Of a stretch of 37,483 nt of DNA, positions 15,137-23,268 are shown piece by piece (the first letter of the stretch is position 1; each line of letters starts with the position of its first letter). Origin of the DNA: SZUA-584 sp964607965. GTDB lineage: Bacteria > Bacillota > Clostridia > Christensenellales > SZUA-584. Position numbers and translations under genes: made by a program. Location: contig CAZSMH010000010.1 in the NCBI GenBank assembly GCA_964607965.1, positions 1-37,483 of the forward strand, read 5' to 3'. The notes under the pieces were generated by a model. It had not been told where the DNA came from. It made no database searches and saw only the letters and a program-made list of their open reading frames with translations.

Positions 15137-15535
15137 ATGGCAACTCGTCAGAGAGAAAAAGCGATAAAAAGAGCGCAGCTTAAAGATTCAAGACCAATGG
15201 CAAAGGCGAAATATGTACGGATGTCCTCGACAAAGGTTAAACTTGTCATAGATCTTATACGCGGCAAGAGCGTTTCGGAAGCAATGGCGGTGCTCAAAAA
15301 TACGCCGCAGGCAGCAGGCGCTGTCGTTGAGAAGCTGCTGAACTCTGCTGTGGCTAACGCGGAGAACAATAAGGGTATGTTAAAAGATGATTTGGTTGTG
15401 GCGGAGGTTTTTACCGGACAGGGGCCGACACTCCGTAGATTCCAACCGCGCGCCAGAGGGCGAGCCACCAGAATACGCAAGAGAAGCAGCCATATTACTA
15501 TCATACTAGACAGTGCTGTTAAGGAGGAATCTTAA
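15137..15535 (+). CDS. rplV: 50S ribosomal protein L22
   Basis: L22 extends a beta hairpin into the exit tunnel, next to L4; changes there can cause macrolide resistance. The 132-residue form has a basic N-terminal extension of about 20 residues, common in Clostridia, then AKYVRMSSTKVKLVIDLIRGK. The hairpin region with GPTLRRFQPRARGRATRIRKRSSH is intact, with no deletion at the macrolide-related loop. Confidence 0.97.
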   Translation: MATRQREKAIKRAQLKDSRPMAKAKYVRMSSTKVKLVIDLIRGKSVSEAMAVLKNTPQAAGAVVEKLLNSAVANAENNKGMLKDDLVVAEVFTGQGPTLRRFQPRARGRATRIRKRSSHITIILDSAVKEES

Positions 15536-15538
15536 CCT

Positions 15539-16234
15539 ATGGGTCAGAAAGTAAATCCTCACGGTATGCGTGTGGGAGTTATAAAGGATTGGAATGCTCG
15601 CTGGTTTGCAAAAAAGGGTGAATTTGCAGCAAACATCAAGGAAGACAACGATATTAGAAAACAGCTGAAAAAACAGCTTTTCATTGCAGGCATTTCCAAG
15701 ATAGAAACGGAAAGAGCGGCCAACAAACTGACCGTAAACATATATACCGCAAAGCCGGGAATAGTTATCGGCAAGGGCGGTCAGGGCGTCGAGATATTAA
15801 AGGCACAGATTGCCCGCAAGACAGGGAAATCAGTGGTGCTGAATATAATAGAGATTAAACGCCCGGATATCGAGGCGCAGCTGGTAGCCGAAAACATAGC
15901 CTCGCAGCTGGAAAGGCGAATTTCTTTCCGCCGTGCGATGAAACAGTGCATTGGCAGGGCAATGAAGAGCGGCGCGCTTGGAATTAAAGCCATGTGTTCC
16001 GGACGTCTCGGCGGCGCAGAAATAGCACGCAGCGAAAAATACCACGATGGGTCAATACCTCTTCAGACGCTGCGCGCCGACATAGACTATGGATTCGCTG
16101 AAGCGTCGACAACGTATGGAAAAATAGGCTGCAAAGTCTGGATATACAAGGGTGAGATACTTGGAAATCCGCTGAGAGATAAGTTTAAGACGGCGGAAGG
16201 AGGCGGCAAAGATGTTAATGCCAAAAAGGGTTAA
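15539..16234 (+). CDS. rpsC: 30S ribosomal protein S3
   Basis: S3 lies at the mRNA entry channel and contributes to helicase action on mRNA. The 231 residues include the MGQKVNPHGMRVGVIKDW start, the KH domain with GIVIGKGGQGVE (about 75-87) and the C-terminal SGRLGGAEIARSE segment. It begins 3 nt after rplV and overlaps rplP by 23 nt, which suggests coupled translation. Confidence 0.98.
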   Translation: MGQKVNPHGMRVGVIKDWNARWFAKKGEFAANIKEDNDIRKQLKKQLFIAGISKIETERAANKLTVNIYTAKPGIVIGKGGQGVEILKAQIARKTGKSVVLNIIEIKRPDIEAQLVAENIASQLERRISFRRAMKQCIGRAMKSGALGIKAMCSGRLGGAEIARSEKYHDGSIPLQTLRADIDYGFAEASTTYGKIGCKVWIYKGEILGNPLRDKFKTAEGGGKDVNAKKG

Positions 16235-16718
16235 GAGAAGAAGAGTGCACCGCGGCCGCATGAAGGGAATTGCCACAAAAGGCAACACAATAAACTACGG
16301 CCAGTACGGGCTTATTGCGACGGAGCCGGCATGGATAACGAGCAACCAGATTGAAGCCGCCCGTATAGCGATGACGCGTTATATAAAAAGAGGCGGGTAT
16401 GTGTGGATAAAAATCTTTCCGCATAAGCCGGTTACAGAAAAGCCTGCGGAGACGCGTATGGGTTCCGGCAAGGGTTCGCCGGAATATTGGGTAGCCGTTG
16501 TAAAACCCGGGCGCGTTATGTTTGAGATTGCAGGTATATCGGAAGAAGTTGCCCGTGAGGCGCTTCGCCTGGCGGCGCATAAGCTGCCTATTAAATGCAA
16601 AATTGCCGTAAATCCGGATTTTGACGCTGCAGCATTTGCAAAGCAGAACTTCAAAATGAAGGATATTGAAGAAGAGAGCGGTGAAGAAGAGACAGGTGGT
16701 GAGCAGGATGAAAGCTAG
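16212..16718 (+). CDS. rplP: 50S ribosomal protein L16 with extended acidic C-terminus
   Basis: L16 organises the A site and P site of the large subunit. Residues 1-130 match the family (LMPKRVKRRRVHRGRMKG, then RMGSGKGSPEYWVAVVKPG with conserved Arg82). After KLPIKCK the usual short tail of about 14 residues is replaced by 38 residues: a segment around NPDFDAAAFAKQNFKMKD and a glutamate-rich end. Total length is 168, against about 144 in most bacteria. It overlaps rpsC by 23 nt and rpmC by 11 nt, so part of the extension lies over the start region of rpmC. Confidence 0.96.
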   Translation: MLMPKRVKRRRVHRGRMKGIATKGNTINYGQYGLIATEPAWITSNQIEAARIAMTRYIKRGGYVWIKIFPHKPVTEKPAETRMGSGKGSPEYWVAVVKPGRVMFEIAGISEEVAREALRLAAHKLPIKCKIAVNPDFDAAAFAKQNFKMKDIEEESGEEETGGEQDES

Positions 16719-16914
16719 CAAGCTGCACGATATGACGACTGATGAATTGACAGTTCAGCTTCGCGACTTAAAACAAGAGCTTTTTAACCTGCGTTTCCAG
16801 AACGCCACTGGCCAGCTTGGAAACGTGATGGTGATTCAAAAGACCAAAAAAGACATCGCAAGAGTCAAGACGATACTGCGCGAGCGCGAAATTAAAAGCG
16901 CTGTACGCAGTTAA
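16708..16914 (+). CDS. rpmC: 50S ribosomal protein L29
   Basis: L29 is a small helical-hairpin protein near the tunnel exit. The 68 residues contain the MTTDELTVQLRDLKQELFNLRFQ-type core (residues about 8-30) and the KDIARVKTILRERE helix. The ATG at 16708 gives the normal N-terminus; an ATG at 16666 in the same frame is inside rplP and is not supported. It overlaps rplP by 11 nt. Confidence 0.96.
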   Translation: MKASKLHDMTTDELTVQLRDLKQELFNLRFQNATGQLGNVMVIQKTKKDIARVKTILREREIKSAVRS

Positions 16915-16925
16915 GGAGGATGCAA

Positions 16926-17183
16926 ATGCCTGATAGAGGAAAACGCAAATCGAGAGTTGGCATTGTTGTCAGCGACAAAATGGATAAAACGATTGTGGTT
17001 CAAATTATAAGAAAGTCAAAGCATCCGCTTTACGGGAAAACGGTCAAGATCACCAAGAAATATAAAGCGCATGACGAGCAGAATGAAGCTAAGATAGGCG
17101 ATAAGGTTATGATTGCTGAGACAAGGCCATTAAGCAAAGACAAAAAATGGAGATTGGTGCAAATTGTTGAGGCAGCCAAGTAA
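16926..17183 (+). CDS. rpsQ: 30S ribosomal protein S17
   Basis: S17 is an OB-fold protein that binds the 16S 5' domain early in assembly. The 85 residues include the signatures GIVVSDKMDKTIVV and KHPLYGKTVKITKKYKAHDE, and ETRPLSKDKKWRLV. AAGGAGG ends at 16919, so the ATG at 16926, not the one at 16920, has the right spacing. Confidence 0.97.
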   Translation: MPDRGKRKSRVGIVVSDKMDKTIVVQIIRKSKHPLYGKTVKITKKYKAHDEQNEAKIGDKVMIAETRPLSKDKKWRLVQIVEAAK

Positions 17184-17213
17184 CGGAGCAAATTTTCAGG
17201 GAGGCGTAAGAAC

Positions 17214-17582
17214 ATGATACAAGCCCAGACACGCCTTAAAGTGGCGGATAATTCGGGCGCCAAAGAGATACAGTGCATAAAAGTTCTCGGAGGCTCAAAG
17301 AGAGTGACAGCCAATATAGGCGATGTAATTGTTGCGTCTGTTAAAACGGCGGCTCCGGGCGGGGTTGTCAAGAAAAAAGACGTTGTTAAGGCCGTTATCG
17401 TACGCAGCGTATATGGCGTAAAGCGCAAGGACGGTTCGCATATAAAGTTTGATGACAATGCTGCGGTAATAATTGATAATCAGAAACAACCAAAGGGTAC
17501 TCGTATTTTCGGCCCCGTGGCACGTGAATTAAGAGAGAAAGAATATATGAAAATTATTTCTCTTGCACCCGAGGTCCTTTAG
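17214..17582 (+). CDS. rplN: 50S ribosomal protein L14
   Basis: L14 lies at the subunit interface and is the docking site of the silencing factor RsfS. The 122-residue length is exact for the family. Hallmarks are the MIQAQTRLKVADNSGAKEI start, KVLGGSKRV, the AVIVRSVYGVKRKDGS segment and FGPVARELRE near the end. Confidence 0.98.
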   Translation: MIQAQTRLKVADNSGAKEIQCIKVLGGSKRVTANIGDVIVASVKTAAPGGVVKKKDVVKAVIVRSVYGVKRKDGSHIKFDDNAAVIIDNQKQPKGTRIFGPVARELREKEYMKIISLAPEVL

Positions 17583-17596
17583 GAAGGCGGTACGAA

Positions 17597-17920
17597 ATGG
17601 CAAGAATGCATATAAGAAAAGAAGATAAAGTAGTTGTTATTTCCGGCAAAGATAAAGGGAAAAAAGGCAAGGTTATGCTTGCGGAGCCATCTGCCGGACG
17701 CCTTGTTATTGAGAAAGTCAATGTGGTTAAAAAACACCAGAAGCCAAAAGGACAGGGAAAACCTGGCGGAATAGTCAATCAGGAAGCGCCCATTGATGCC
17801 AGCAACGTTATGCTTGTCTGCGGAAAATGCGGCAAGCCTACGCGTATTGCATTCAAGCTCCTAAAAGACGGGGGCAAGGTGCGTGTGTGCAAAAAGTGCG
17901 GAGAGACGTTTGACAAGTAA
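17597..17920 (+). CDS. rplX: 50S ribosomal protein L24, zinc-ribbon form
   Basis: L24 initiates 50S assembly. It has a KOW domain (about 5-40, VVVISGKDKGKKGKV) and a C-terminal region with CGKC (Cys75, Cys78) and CKKC (Cys98, Cys101), which should bind zinc. The 107-residue length is standard for this cysteine-containing form. A ribosome site AGGAAGG lies at 17581-17587. Confidence 0.97.
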   Translation: MARMHIRKEDKVVVISGKDKGKKGKVMLAEPSAGRLVIEKVNVVKKHQKPKGQGKPGGIVNQEAPIDASNVMLVCGKCGKPTRIAFKLLKDGGKVRVCKKCGETFDK

Positions 17921-17937
17921 GGGGAGGATTATAGCAG

Positions 17938-18477
17938 ATGCCTAGGTTAAAGGATATGTATGAAAAGCAAGCCGTACCTGCATTGGTTAAGAAATTCGGA
18001 TACAAAAATTCTATGCAGGCGCCAAGGCTTGAAAAAATAGTAATAAATATGGGGCTTGGGGACACAAAGGATAATCCCAAGAGCCTTGATTCGGCCCTTG
18101 AGGATCTGACGATAATTGCAGGGCAAAGACCGGTTGTTACCAGAGCTAAAAAGAGCGTTGCAAACTTTAAAGTGCGCGAAGGCATGAAAGTCGGCGCGAA
18201 GGTTACGCTTCGCGGGAACCGCATGTACGAATTTGCCGACAGACTGATGAACATTGTGCTGCCCCGGGTGAGGGACTTTCGCGGTTTGTCCACAGCATCG
18301 TTTGACGGACGCGGCAACTATGCTCTTGGGCTTAAAGAACAGCTGGTATTCCCCGAGATTATTTATGATAACGTCGATAAAATCCGCGGTATGGATATTG
18401 CGCTGGTGACAACGGCAAAAACCGATGAAGAAGCGCGGGAGCTTTTAGAGCTGCTGGGCATGCCGTTTAAGCACTGA
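17938..18477 (+). CDS. rplE: 50S ribosomal protein L5
   Basis: L5 forms the 5S rRNA complex with L18 and contacts P-site tRNA and S13. The 179-residue protein has the expected KIVINMGLGD, TGQRP-like IAGQRPVVTRAKKSVANFKVR and VRDFRGLSTASFDGRGNY segments. Confidence 0.98.
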   Translation: MPRLKDMYEKQAVPALVKKFGYKNSMQAPRLEKIVINMGLGDTKDNPKSLDSALEDLTIIAGQRPVVTRAKKSVANFKVREGMKVGAKVTLRGNRMYEFADRLMNIVLPRVRDFRGLSTASFDGRGNYALGLKEQLVFPEIIYDNVDKIRGMDIALVTTAKTDEEARELLELLGMPFKH

Positions 18478-18510
18478 TCAAAGAAGTTTTTTAACTGGAG
18501 GATAAGACAA

Positions 18511-18696
18511 TTGGCTAAAAAGTCGATGATAAACAAACAGCAAAAGGGCTCAAAATTCTCAACAAGAAATTATACCCGATGCAGCATTTGCGGCCGTCCG
18601 CATGCCGTGCTGCGCAAATACGGTTTATGCCGTATATGTTTTAGGGAACTTGCTTACAAGGGTGAGATTCCTGGTGTGAGAAAAGCGAGCTGGTAG
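18511..18696 (+). CDS. rpsN: 30S ribosomal protein S14, short zinc type
   Basis: S14 is a late-assembling protein of the 30S head. This is the 61-residue type Z form with CSIC (Cys24, Cys27) and CRIC (Cys40, Cys43) as zinc ligands, then the conserved FRELAYKGEIPGVRKASW end. It begins with TTG behind GGAGG. No zinc-independent paralogue lies in this window. Confidence 0.97.
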   Translation: MAKKSMINKQQKGSKFSTRNYTRCSICGRPHAVLRKYGLCRICFRELAYKGEIPGVRKASW

Positions 18697-18730
18697 GCTT
18701 TTTGTGCTATAAAACAAGGAGGTTATTTTA

Positions 18731-19129
18731 ATGCCTGTAACAGATCCTGTAGCTGATATGCTAACACGCATCCGTAATGCAGTCGGAGCTAAACACGATG
18801 CGATCGATATTCCGGCTTCCAGAACAAAAAAGGCTATTGCCAGCATTTTGCTCAAGGAAGGCTTTATTAAAGGATACGAATATATAGAGGAAGGCCCGCA
18901 GGGCGTAATCCGCATAACCTTAAAATACGGCGATAAGGATGTATCCATTATCAACGGACTTAAGAAGATAAGCAAACCCGGGCTTCGGGTGTATGCGGGA
19001 AAAGACGAACTGCCAAAAGTTTTAGGCGGGCTTGGTGTTGCCATAATATCTACGTCAAAGGGTATTATGACAGACCGCGATGCAAGAGAAAACGGCGTGG
19101 GCGGCGAGGTTTTGGCTTTTGTCTGGTGA
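18731..19129 (+). CDS. rpsH: 30S ribosomal protein S8
   Basis: S8 binds the central domain of 16S rRNA and in E. coli represses the spc operon. The 132 residues start with TDPVADMLTRIRNA and end with the ISTSKGIMTDRDARENGVGGE signature. The ribosome site is AAGGAGG. Confidence 0.98.
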   Translation: MPVTDPVADMLTRIRNAVGAKHDAIDIPASRTKKAIASILLKEGFIKGYEYIEEGPQGVIRITLKYGDKDVSIINGLKKISKPGLRVYAGKDELPKVLGGLGVAIISTSKGIMTDRDARENGVGGEVLAFVW

Positions 19130-19180
19130 CAAAAGGTACAGCCGTTTGGTGCAAATTACGCTTATGCGGAGGAGATAAGA

Positions 19181-19720
19181 ATGTCGAGAATCGGAAAAAT
19201 GCCCATCAGTCTGCCGCAGGGTGTGACGGTTTCGGTAGAAGCCGGAAACATTGTGCGAGTAAAAGGCAAGAGGGGCGAACTTGAGGAAAAAATACCTTCT
19301 GAAATAGCAGTAGAAATAAATGACGGTGAACTTTGTGTTTCGCGAAAGTCTGATGCGAAGAGGGACAGGGCTATGCACGGGTTGTCACGCGCGCTTATAG
19401 CCAATATGGTTACCGGTGTTACAGAGGGTTTTACAAAAACGCTTGAGGTTGTCGGCGTGGGTTACAGAGCAGCAAAAAGCGGCAACAAGCTGGTGCTGAA
19501 TGTAGGGTATTCGCATCCTGTTGAGGTGCCCGAGCAAAAAGGCATAACGCTGGATGTGGAAGGCACAAATATAATAAAGGTAACGGGCATGTCCAAACAG
19601 ATTGTAGGGCAGTTTGCCGCCGATATACGAGGTATCCGTCCTCCCGAACCTTACAAAGGCAAAGGAATACGCTATCAGAACGAGCAGATACTTCGCAAGG
19701 TCGGCAAGACCGGAATGTAG
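19181..19720 (+). CDS. rplF: 50S ribosomal protein L6
   Basis: L6 supports the GTPase-associated region of the 50S. The 179-residue protein shows SRIGKMPISLPQGV at the start, two repeated domains, and the C-terminal IRPPEPYKGKGIRYQNEQI signature. Confidence 0.98.
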   Translation: MSRIGKMPISLPQGVTVSVEAGNIVRVKGKRGELEEKIPSEIAVEINDGELCVSRKSDAKRDRAMHGLSRALIANMVTGVTEGFTKTLEVVGVGYRAAKSGNKLVLNVGYSHPVEVPEQKGITLDVEGTNIIKVTGMSKQIVGQFAADIRGIRPPEPYKGKGIRYQNEQILRKVGKTGM

Positions 19721-19734
19721 AGAGGTGACTTAAA

Positions 19735-20103
19735 GTGTTTATAAGAGAAGACAGGAATCAGTTGCGAAAAGTACGGCACAAGAGGGTGCGCAATAAAATA
19801 ACCGGCACTAATGAAAAGCCAAGGCTGAATGTTTTCCGCAGTTCAAGTCACATTTACGCACAGCTGATTGACGATGTGAAAGGTGTCACGCTGGTAAGCG
19901 CGTCTACGCTGAGCGGAGAGATAAAAAACGATATTGAAGGAAAGACAAAACAGGAAGCCGCTAAAATTGTCGGAATTGCCATTGGGAAAAAGGCGGTGGC
20001 AAACGGTATCGACCAAGCGGTTTTTGACCGCGGCGGATATGTCTATATGGGAAGAGTACAACAGTTGGCTGACGGCGCCAGAGAAGCCGGGCTTAAGTTT
20101 TAA
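19735..20103 (+). CDS. rplR: 50S ribosomal protein L18
   Basis: L18 binds 5S rRNA together with L5. The 122 residues include RLNVFRSSSHIYAQLIDD and the C-terminal FDRGGYVYMGRVQQLADGAREAGLKF-type motif (only part quoted by position: last 26 residues). It starts with GTG behind AGAGGTGA. Confidence 0.97.
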   Translation: MFIREDRNQLRKVRHKRVRNKITGTNEKPRLNVFRSSSHIYAQLIDDVKGVTLVSASTLSGEIKNDIEGKTKQEAAKIVGIAIGKKAVANGIDQAVFDRGGYVYMGRVQQLADGAREAGLKF

Positions 20104-20120
20104 ATAGGGAGGTTTGTCTG

Positions 20121-20687
20121 GTGCAGAGAAACGATTCATTTGCAAGAAACGATAGAAAAAGCGATAAAGGCGCGCCGCGCGGCGGACGTAAGAACTTTAA
20201 GAGAGAAGAAGAACAGGAATTTAAGGAAAAGCTCGTTTACGTAAACCGCGTTGCCAAGGTTGTAAAAGGCGGAAGGAACTTCCGTTTTACAGCGCTTGTG
20301 GTAGTCGGTGACGAAAAAGGGCGTGTTGGTGCGGGTCTTGGCAAGGCAGCCGAAATTCCCGATGCCATATCAAAAGCTGTTCAGAAGGCAAAACGCAGCC
20401 TTATAAACGTACCTCTGGTGGGGACTACGATACCGCACGAAGTTATTGGGATTTTCGGCAGAGGAAAGGTTCTGTTGCTGCCAGCATCGGAAGGTACCGG
20501 CGTTATAGCAGGCGGACCGGCTAGAGCCGTGCTTGAGCTTGCAGGCGTTAAAGATATTAAGACGAAGTCACAGGGTTCTAATACACCGGTAAACTGCGTA
20601 AAGGCTACAATAGAAGGATTAAAAGCATTAAAGACAGCAGAGCAGTATGCCAAACTGCGCGGTGTGAGCGCGGAACAATTAAGATAA
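20121..20687 (+). CDS. rpsE: 30S ribosomal protein S5
   Basis: S5 safeguards decoding accuracy and mRNA unwinding. The 188 residues have a charged N-terminal extension (about 1-30, rich in R, K and E), then VYVNRVAKVVKGGRNFRFTA, the GKVLLLPASEGTGVIAGGP loop and the SNTPVNCVKATIEGL segment. Typical length without extension is about 165. The start is GTG, 8 nt after AGGGAGG. Confidence 0.97.
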   Translation: MQRNDSFARNDRKSDKGAPRGGRKNFKREEEQEFKEKLVYVNRVAKVVKGGRNFRFTALVVVGDEKGRVGAGLGKAAEIPDAISKAVQKAKRSLINVPLVGTTIPHEVIGIFGRGKVLLLPASEGTGVIAGGPARAVLELAGVKDIKTKSQGSNTPVNCVKATIEGLKALKTAEQYAKLRGVSAEQLR

Positions 20688-20704
20688 GGAGGGCTTTAAA
20701 AGCT

Positions 20705-20896
20705 ATGGCTAAGAAGACAGCAAAAATAAAAGTTCAGCTTGTAAAAAGCCCGATAGGATATTCCAAGGATCAAAAGGCCACCGTTGAAGCGCTTGGGCTG
20801 CGCAGACTGAATGCGGTTGTTGAACATGATGATAATGAGTGTATAAGAGGCATGATTAAAAAAGTAACGCACCTTGTTCGGGTGCTCGATGTATAG
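20705..20896 (+). CDS. rpmD: 50S ribosomal protein L30
   Basis: L30 is a small two-helix, three-strand protein of the 50S. The 63 residues include KVQLVKSPIGYSKDQ and ALGLRRLNAVVEHDDNECIRGMI. The ATG lies about 12 nt after AAGGAGGG. Confidence 0.96.
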   Translation: MAKKTAKIKVQLVKSPIGYSKDQKATVEALGLRRLNAVVEHDDNECIRGMIKKVTHLVRVLDV

Positions 20897-20911
20897 CAGG
20901 GAGGGCAAGCT

Positions 20912-21355
20912 GTGAAACTAAGCGATTTGAAACCGGCTCCGGGTTCAAAGAAAACTAAAAAACGTGTTGGCAGGGGCATTGGCTCGGGGCTTGGAAAAAC
21001 GTCGGCACGCGGCCAGGACGGACAGAAAAGCAGAAGCGGCGGCGGTGTTCGCCCCGGTTTTGAGGGCGGCCAGATGCCGCTTTCGCGGCGACTGCCCAAA
21101 AGAGGATTTACCAACATATTTGCCAAAGAGTATGCAACAGTAAATGTATGTGAGCTTAACCGTTTTGAGGACGGCACAGAGATAACTGCGGCATTTCTTA
21201 AGGAACAAAGAATAATCAGAAAGATTAATGACGGGCTAAAAGTGCTTGGAAACGGAGAACTAACCAAAAAACTAACCGTTAAGGCGGCAAAGTTCACGGA
21301 GACGGCAACGAAAAAAATTGTTGCTGCCGGCGGAACTGCAGAGGTGGTTGAATAA
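20912..21355 (+). CDS. rplO: 50S ribosomal protein L15
   Basis: L15 is a late 50S assembly protein with a long extended N-terminal arm. The 147 residues start with KLSDLKPAPGSKKTKKRVGRG and include the glycine-rich SGGGVRPGFEGGQMPL segment. It starts with GTG and shares one base with the secY ATG (TAATG). Confidence 0.97.
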   Translation: MKLSDLKPAPGSKKTKKRVGRGIGSGLGKTSARGQDGQKSRSGGGVRPGFEGGQMPLSRRLPKRGFTNIFAKEYATVNVCELNRFEDGTEITAAFLKEQRIIRKINDGLKVLGNGELTKKLTVKAAKFTETATKKIVAAGGTAEVVE

Positions 21356-22620
21356 TGTTTAGTACGCTTCGAAACGCATGGAAGATTGCCGATATCAGAA
21401 AAAAGATGATATATACGCTGATGATGCTTTTTGTATACAGAATCGGCACGGCAGTAACCGTCCCCGGCGTGAATGTGGAGTATGTGGCAAGCGAAGTAAA
21501 TAAGTATGCGCTCGGCGGGTTTATTGATTTGTTTGCAGGCGGGGCGCTTTCAAACTTTTCACTGTTTGCGCTGGGTATTATGCCATATATCACTGCATCG
21601 ATTATAATGAACCTGCTGACAATGGCTATTCCTGCACTGGAGAGGATGTCTAAAGAGGGTCCGGAGGGACGTAAAAAAATTGCTTCCATCACACGATACG
21701 CGGGTGTTGGCTTGGGGCTTGTTCAGGCAATTGCCATGCTTACTATATTCGGGGATTCGTCTCTGCTTGATATAGGAACACCGCTTATTATTAATAAAAT
21801 AACTATTGTGCTCTGCCTGACAGCAGGTACAGCACTTATTATGTGGATTGGCGAGCATATTACGGAAAACGGAGTGGGCAACGGTATATCGCTTATAATT
21901 TTTATAAACATTATTTCCAGTCTTCCCGGTGCTGCGTATGCAATGGTTGCAAATACAATAATGGGTTCGGTTTCGTTTATTACGCTTATTGTTATAATTG
22001 TAGCAGCGCTGGGTATTATAACCGGTATAACATTTATAGACCTTGGAGAGCGGCGCATATCGGTACAGTATGCTAAGAGGGTTATCGGCCGCAAGATATA
22101 CGGAGGCCAGGCGACTCATATACCGATGAAAATAAACCAGTCTGGTGTTATGCCCCTTATTTTTGCAATGACGCTGCTTCAGTTCCCGACGATGATAATG
22201 GGCTTTATGTCTGTTGAAACACAAACGGGCTACAATGCGGTTATGGGTGCGGATAAACCCCTGTACCTTGTGATTTTTGCTTTGCTGATTTTCTTCTTCA
22301 CGTTCTTCTATTCGCAGGCAACATTCAACCCTGTGGAGGTATCAAAAAACCTGCAGCAGAATGGCGGATTCCTTCCGGGTATACGCGCAGGCAAACCGAC
22401 ATCGGACTATCTGCATAAGATACTGGTCCGCGTTACGCTGTTCGGCGCTATCTTTCTTGCGCTGGTTGCTACAATACCGACAGGTATTAGCGCTATTGCA
22501 GGGTTTACCTCCCCGTTCGGCGCTACAAGCCTGCTTATTATGGTAAGCGTTGCGCTTGAAACTACAAGACAGCTTGAATCTCAAATGATGATGCGTCATT
22601 ACAAGGGGTTCTTAAAATAG
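21355..22620 (+). CDS. secY: Protein translocase channel subunit SecY
   Basis: SecY forms the protein-conducting channel in the membrane and works with SecE, SecA and the ribosome. The 421 residues contain ten hydrophobic segments. Family signatures are the N-terminal amphipathic helix, the plug region after the first membrane helix (IDLFAGGALSNFSLFALGIMP, quoted in part), the basic loop with GERRISVQYAKR and the late QNGGFLPGIRAGKPT loop that meets SecA and the ribosome. It begins in the stop of rplO. Confidence 0.98.
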   Translation: MFSTLRNAWKIADIRKKMIYTLMMLFVYRIGTAVTVPGVNVEYVASEVNKYALGGFIDLFAGGALSNFSLFALGIMPYITASIIMNLLTMAIPALERMSKEGPEGRKKIASITRYAGVGLGLVQAIAMLTIFGDSSLLDIGTPLIINKITIVLCLTAGTALIMWIGEHITENGVGNGISLIIFINIISSLPGAAYAMVANTIMGSVSFITLIVIIVAALGIITGITFIDLGERRISVQYAKRVIGRKIYGGQATHIPMKINQSGVMPLIFAMTLLQFPTMIMGFMSVETQTGYNAVMGADKPLYLVIFALLIFFFTFFYSQATFNPVEVSKNLQQNGGFLPGIRAGKPTSDYLHKILVRVTLFGAIFLALVATIPTGISAIAGFTSPFGATSLLIMVSVALETTRQLESQMMMRHYKGFLK

Positions 22621-22629
22621 AGGTGTTTT

Positions 22630-23268
22630 ATGAATCTGATGTTTCTGGGACCGCCGGGTGCGGGCAAAGGGACGCAGGCTGTAAAGCTTGCTGAGAAGTT
22701 TGATATACCGCATATATCTACAGGCGATATGCTGCGCCAGGAGATAAAAAACGGTACCGATCTGGGGCAAAAAGCGAAGGTATACATAAACGAAGGCAAG
22801 CTGGTGCCCGATGACGTTATAATAGGAATGATAAAAGAACGTATTGCAAAGCCCGATGCAAGAGAAGGATTTATACTGGATGGATTTCCCCGCACGCGCG
22901 AGCAGGCAGAATCGCTTGAAGGCTTAACCAAGCTGGATGCGGTTATAAACATTGATTCGCGGGACGATCAGATAGTAAAACGTATCTGCGGGCGGCGGGT
23001 ATGCAGTGAGTGCGGCGCTATTTATCAGGAGTCAAAACTTGAAGGCAAGACGAACTGTCTTAAATGCGATGGCCGGCTCTATGTACGAGATGACGATAAC
23101 GAGGAGACAATACGCAAGAGATTGAGTGAGTATAAAAAAAAGACAATGCCGCTGATTGATTTTTATACGAAACGCGGTATACTGCATAACATTCCGGATA
23201 ACGGAACAATAGATGATATAACACAGAATATACTTGCAGTGCTGTATACGGTATATGATAGTTTTTAA
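22630..23268 (+). CDS. adk: Adenylate kinase, zinc form
   Basis: It interconverts ATP plus AMP with two ADP. P-loop GPPGAGKGT is at 7-15. The AMP-binding part has STGDMLRQE and DGFPRTREQA. The LID domain contains CSEC (Cys125, Cys128) and CLKC (Cys143, Cys146), the zinc site typical of Gram-positive enzymes. The 212-residue length is standard for the long-LID type. It begins 9 nt after secY, and its 3' end overlaps the start of map. Confidence 0.98.
   Translation: MNLMFLGPPGAGKGTQAVKLAEKFDIPHISTGDMLRQEIKNGTDLGQKAKVYINEGKLVPDDVIIGMIKERIAKPDAREGFILDGFPRTREQAESLEGLTKLDAVINIDSRDDQIVKRICGRRVCSECGAIYQESKLEGKTNCLKCDGRLYVRDDDNEETIRKRLSEYKKKTMPLIDFYTKRGILHNIPDNGTIDDITQNILAVLYTVYDSF

Noticed and set aside
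16600..16720. Frameshift as explanation for the unusual L16 tail
   Set aside because: The frame stays open, the tail is acidic like normal L16 ends and stops just inside rpmC, which suits a real extension; raw reads would be needed to exclude an error fully.
16215..16721. 168-codon minus-strand frame opposite rplP
   Set aside because: It mirrors rplP exactly and shows shadow composition; L16 is unmistakable on the plus strand.
21559..22224. 221-codon open frame on the minus strand inside secY
   Set aside because: It is antisense to the SecY membrane helices; its translation is a Tyr/Asn/Cys-rich sequence with no family character and no initiation signal.
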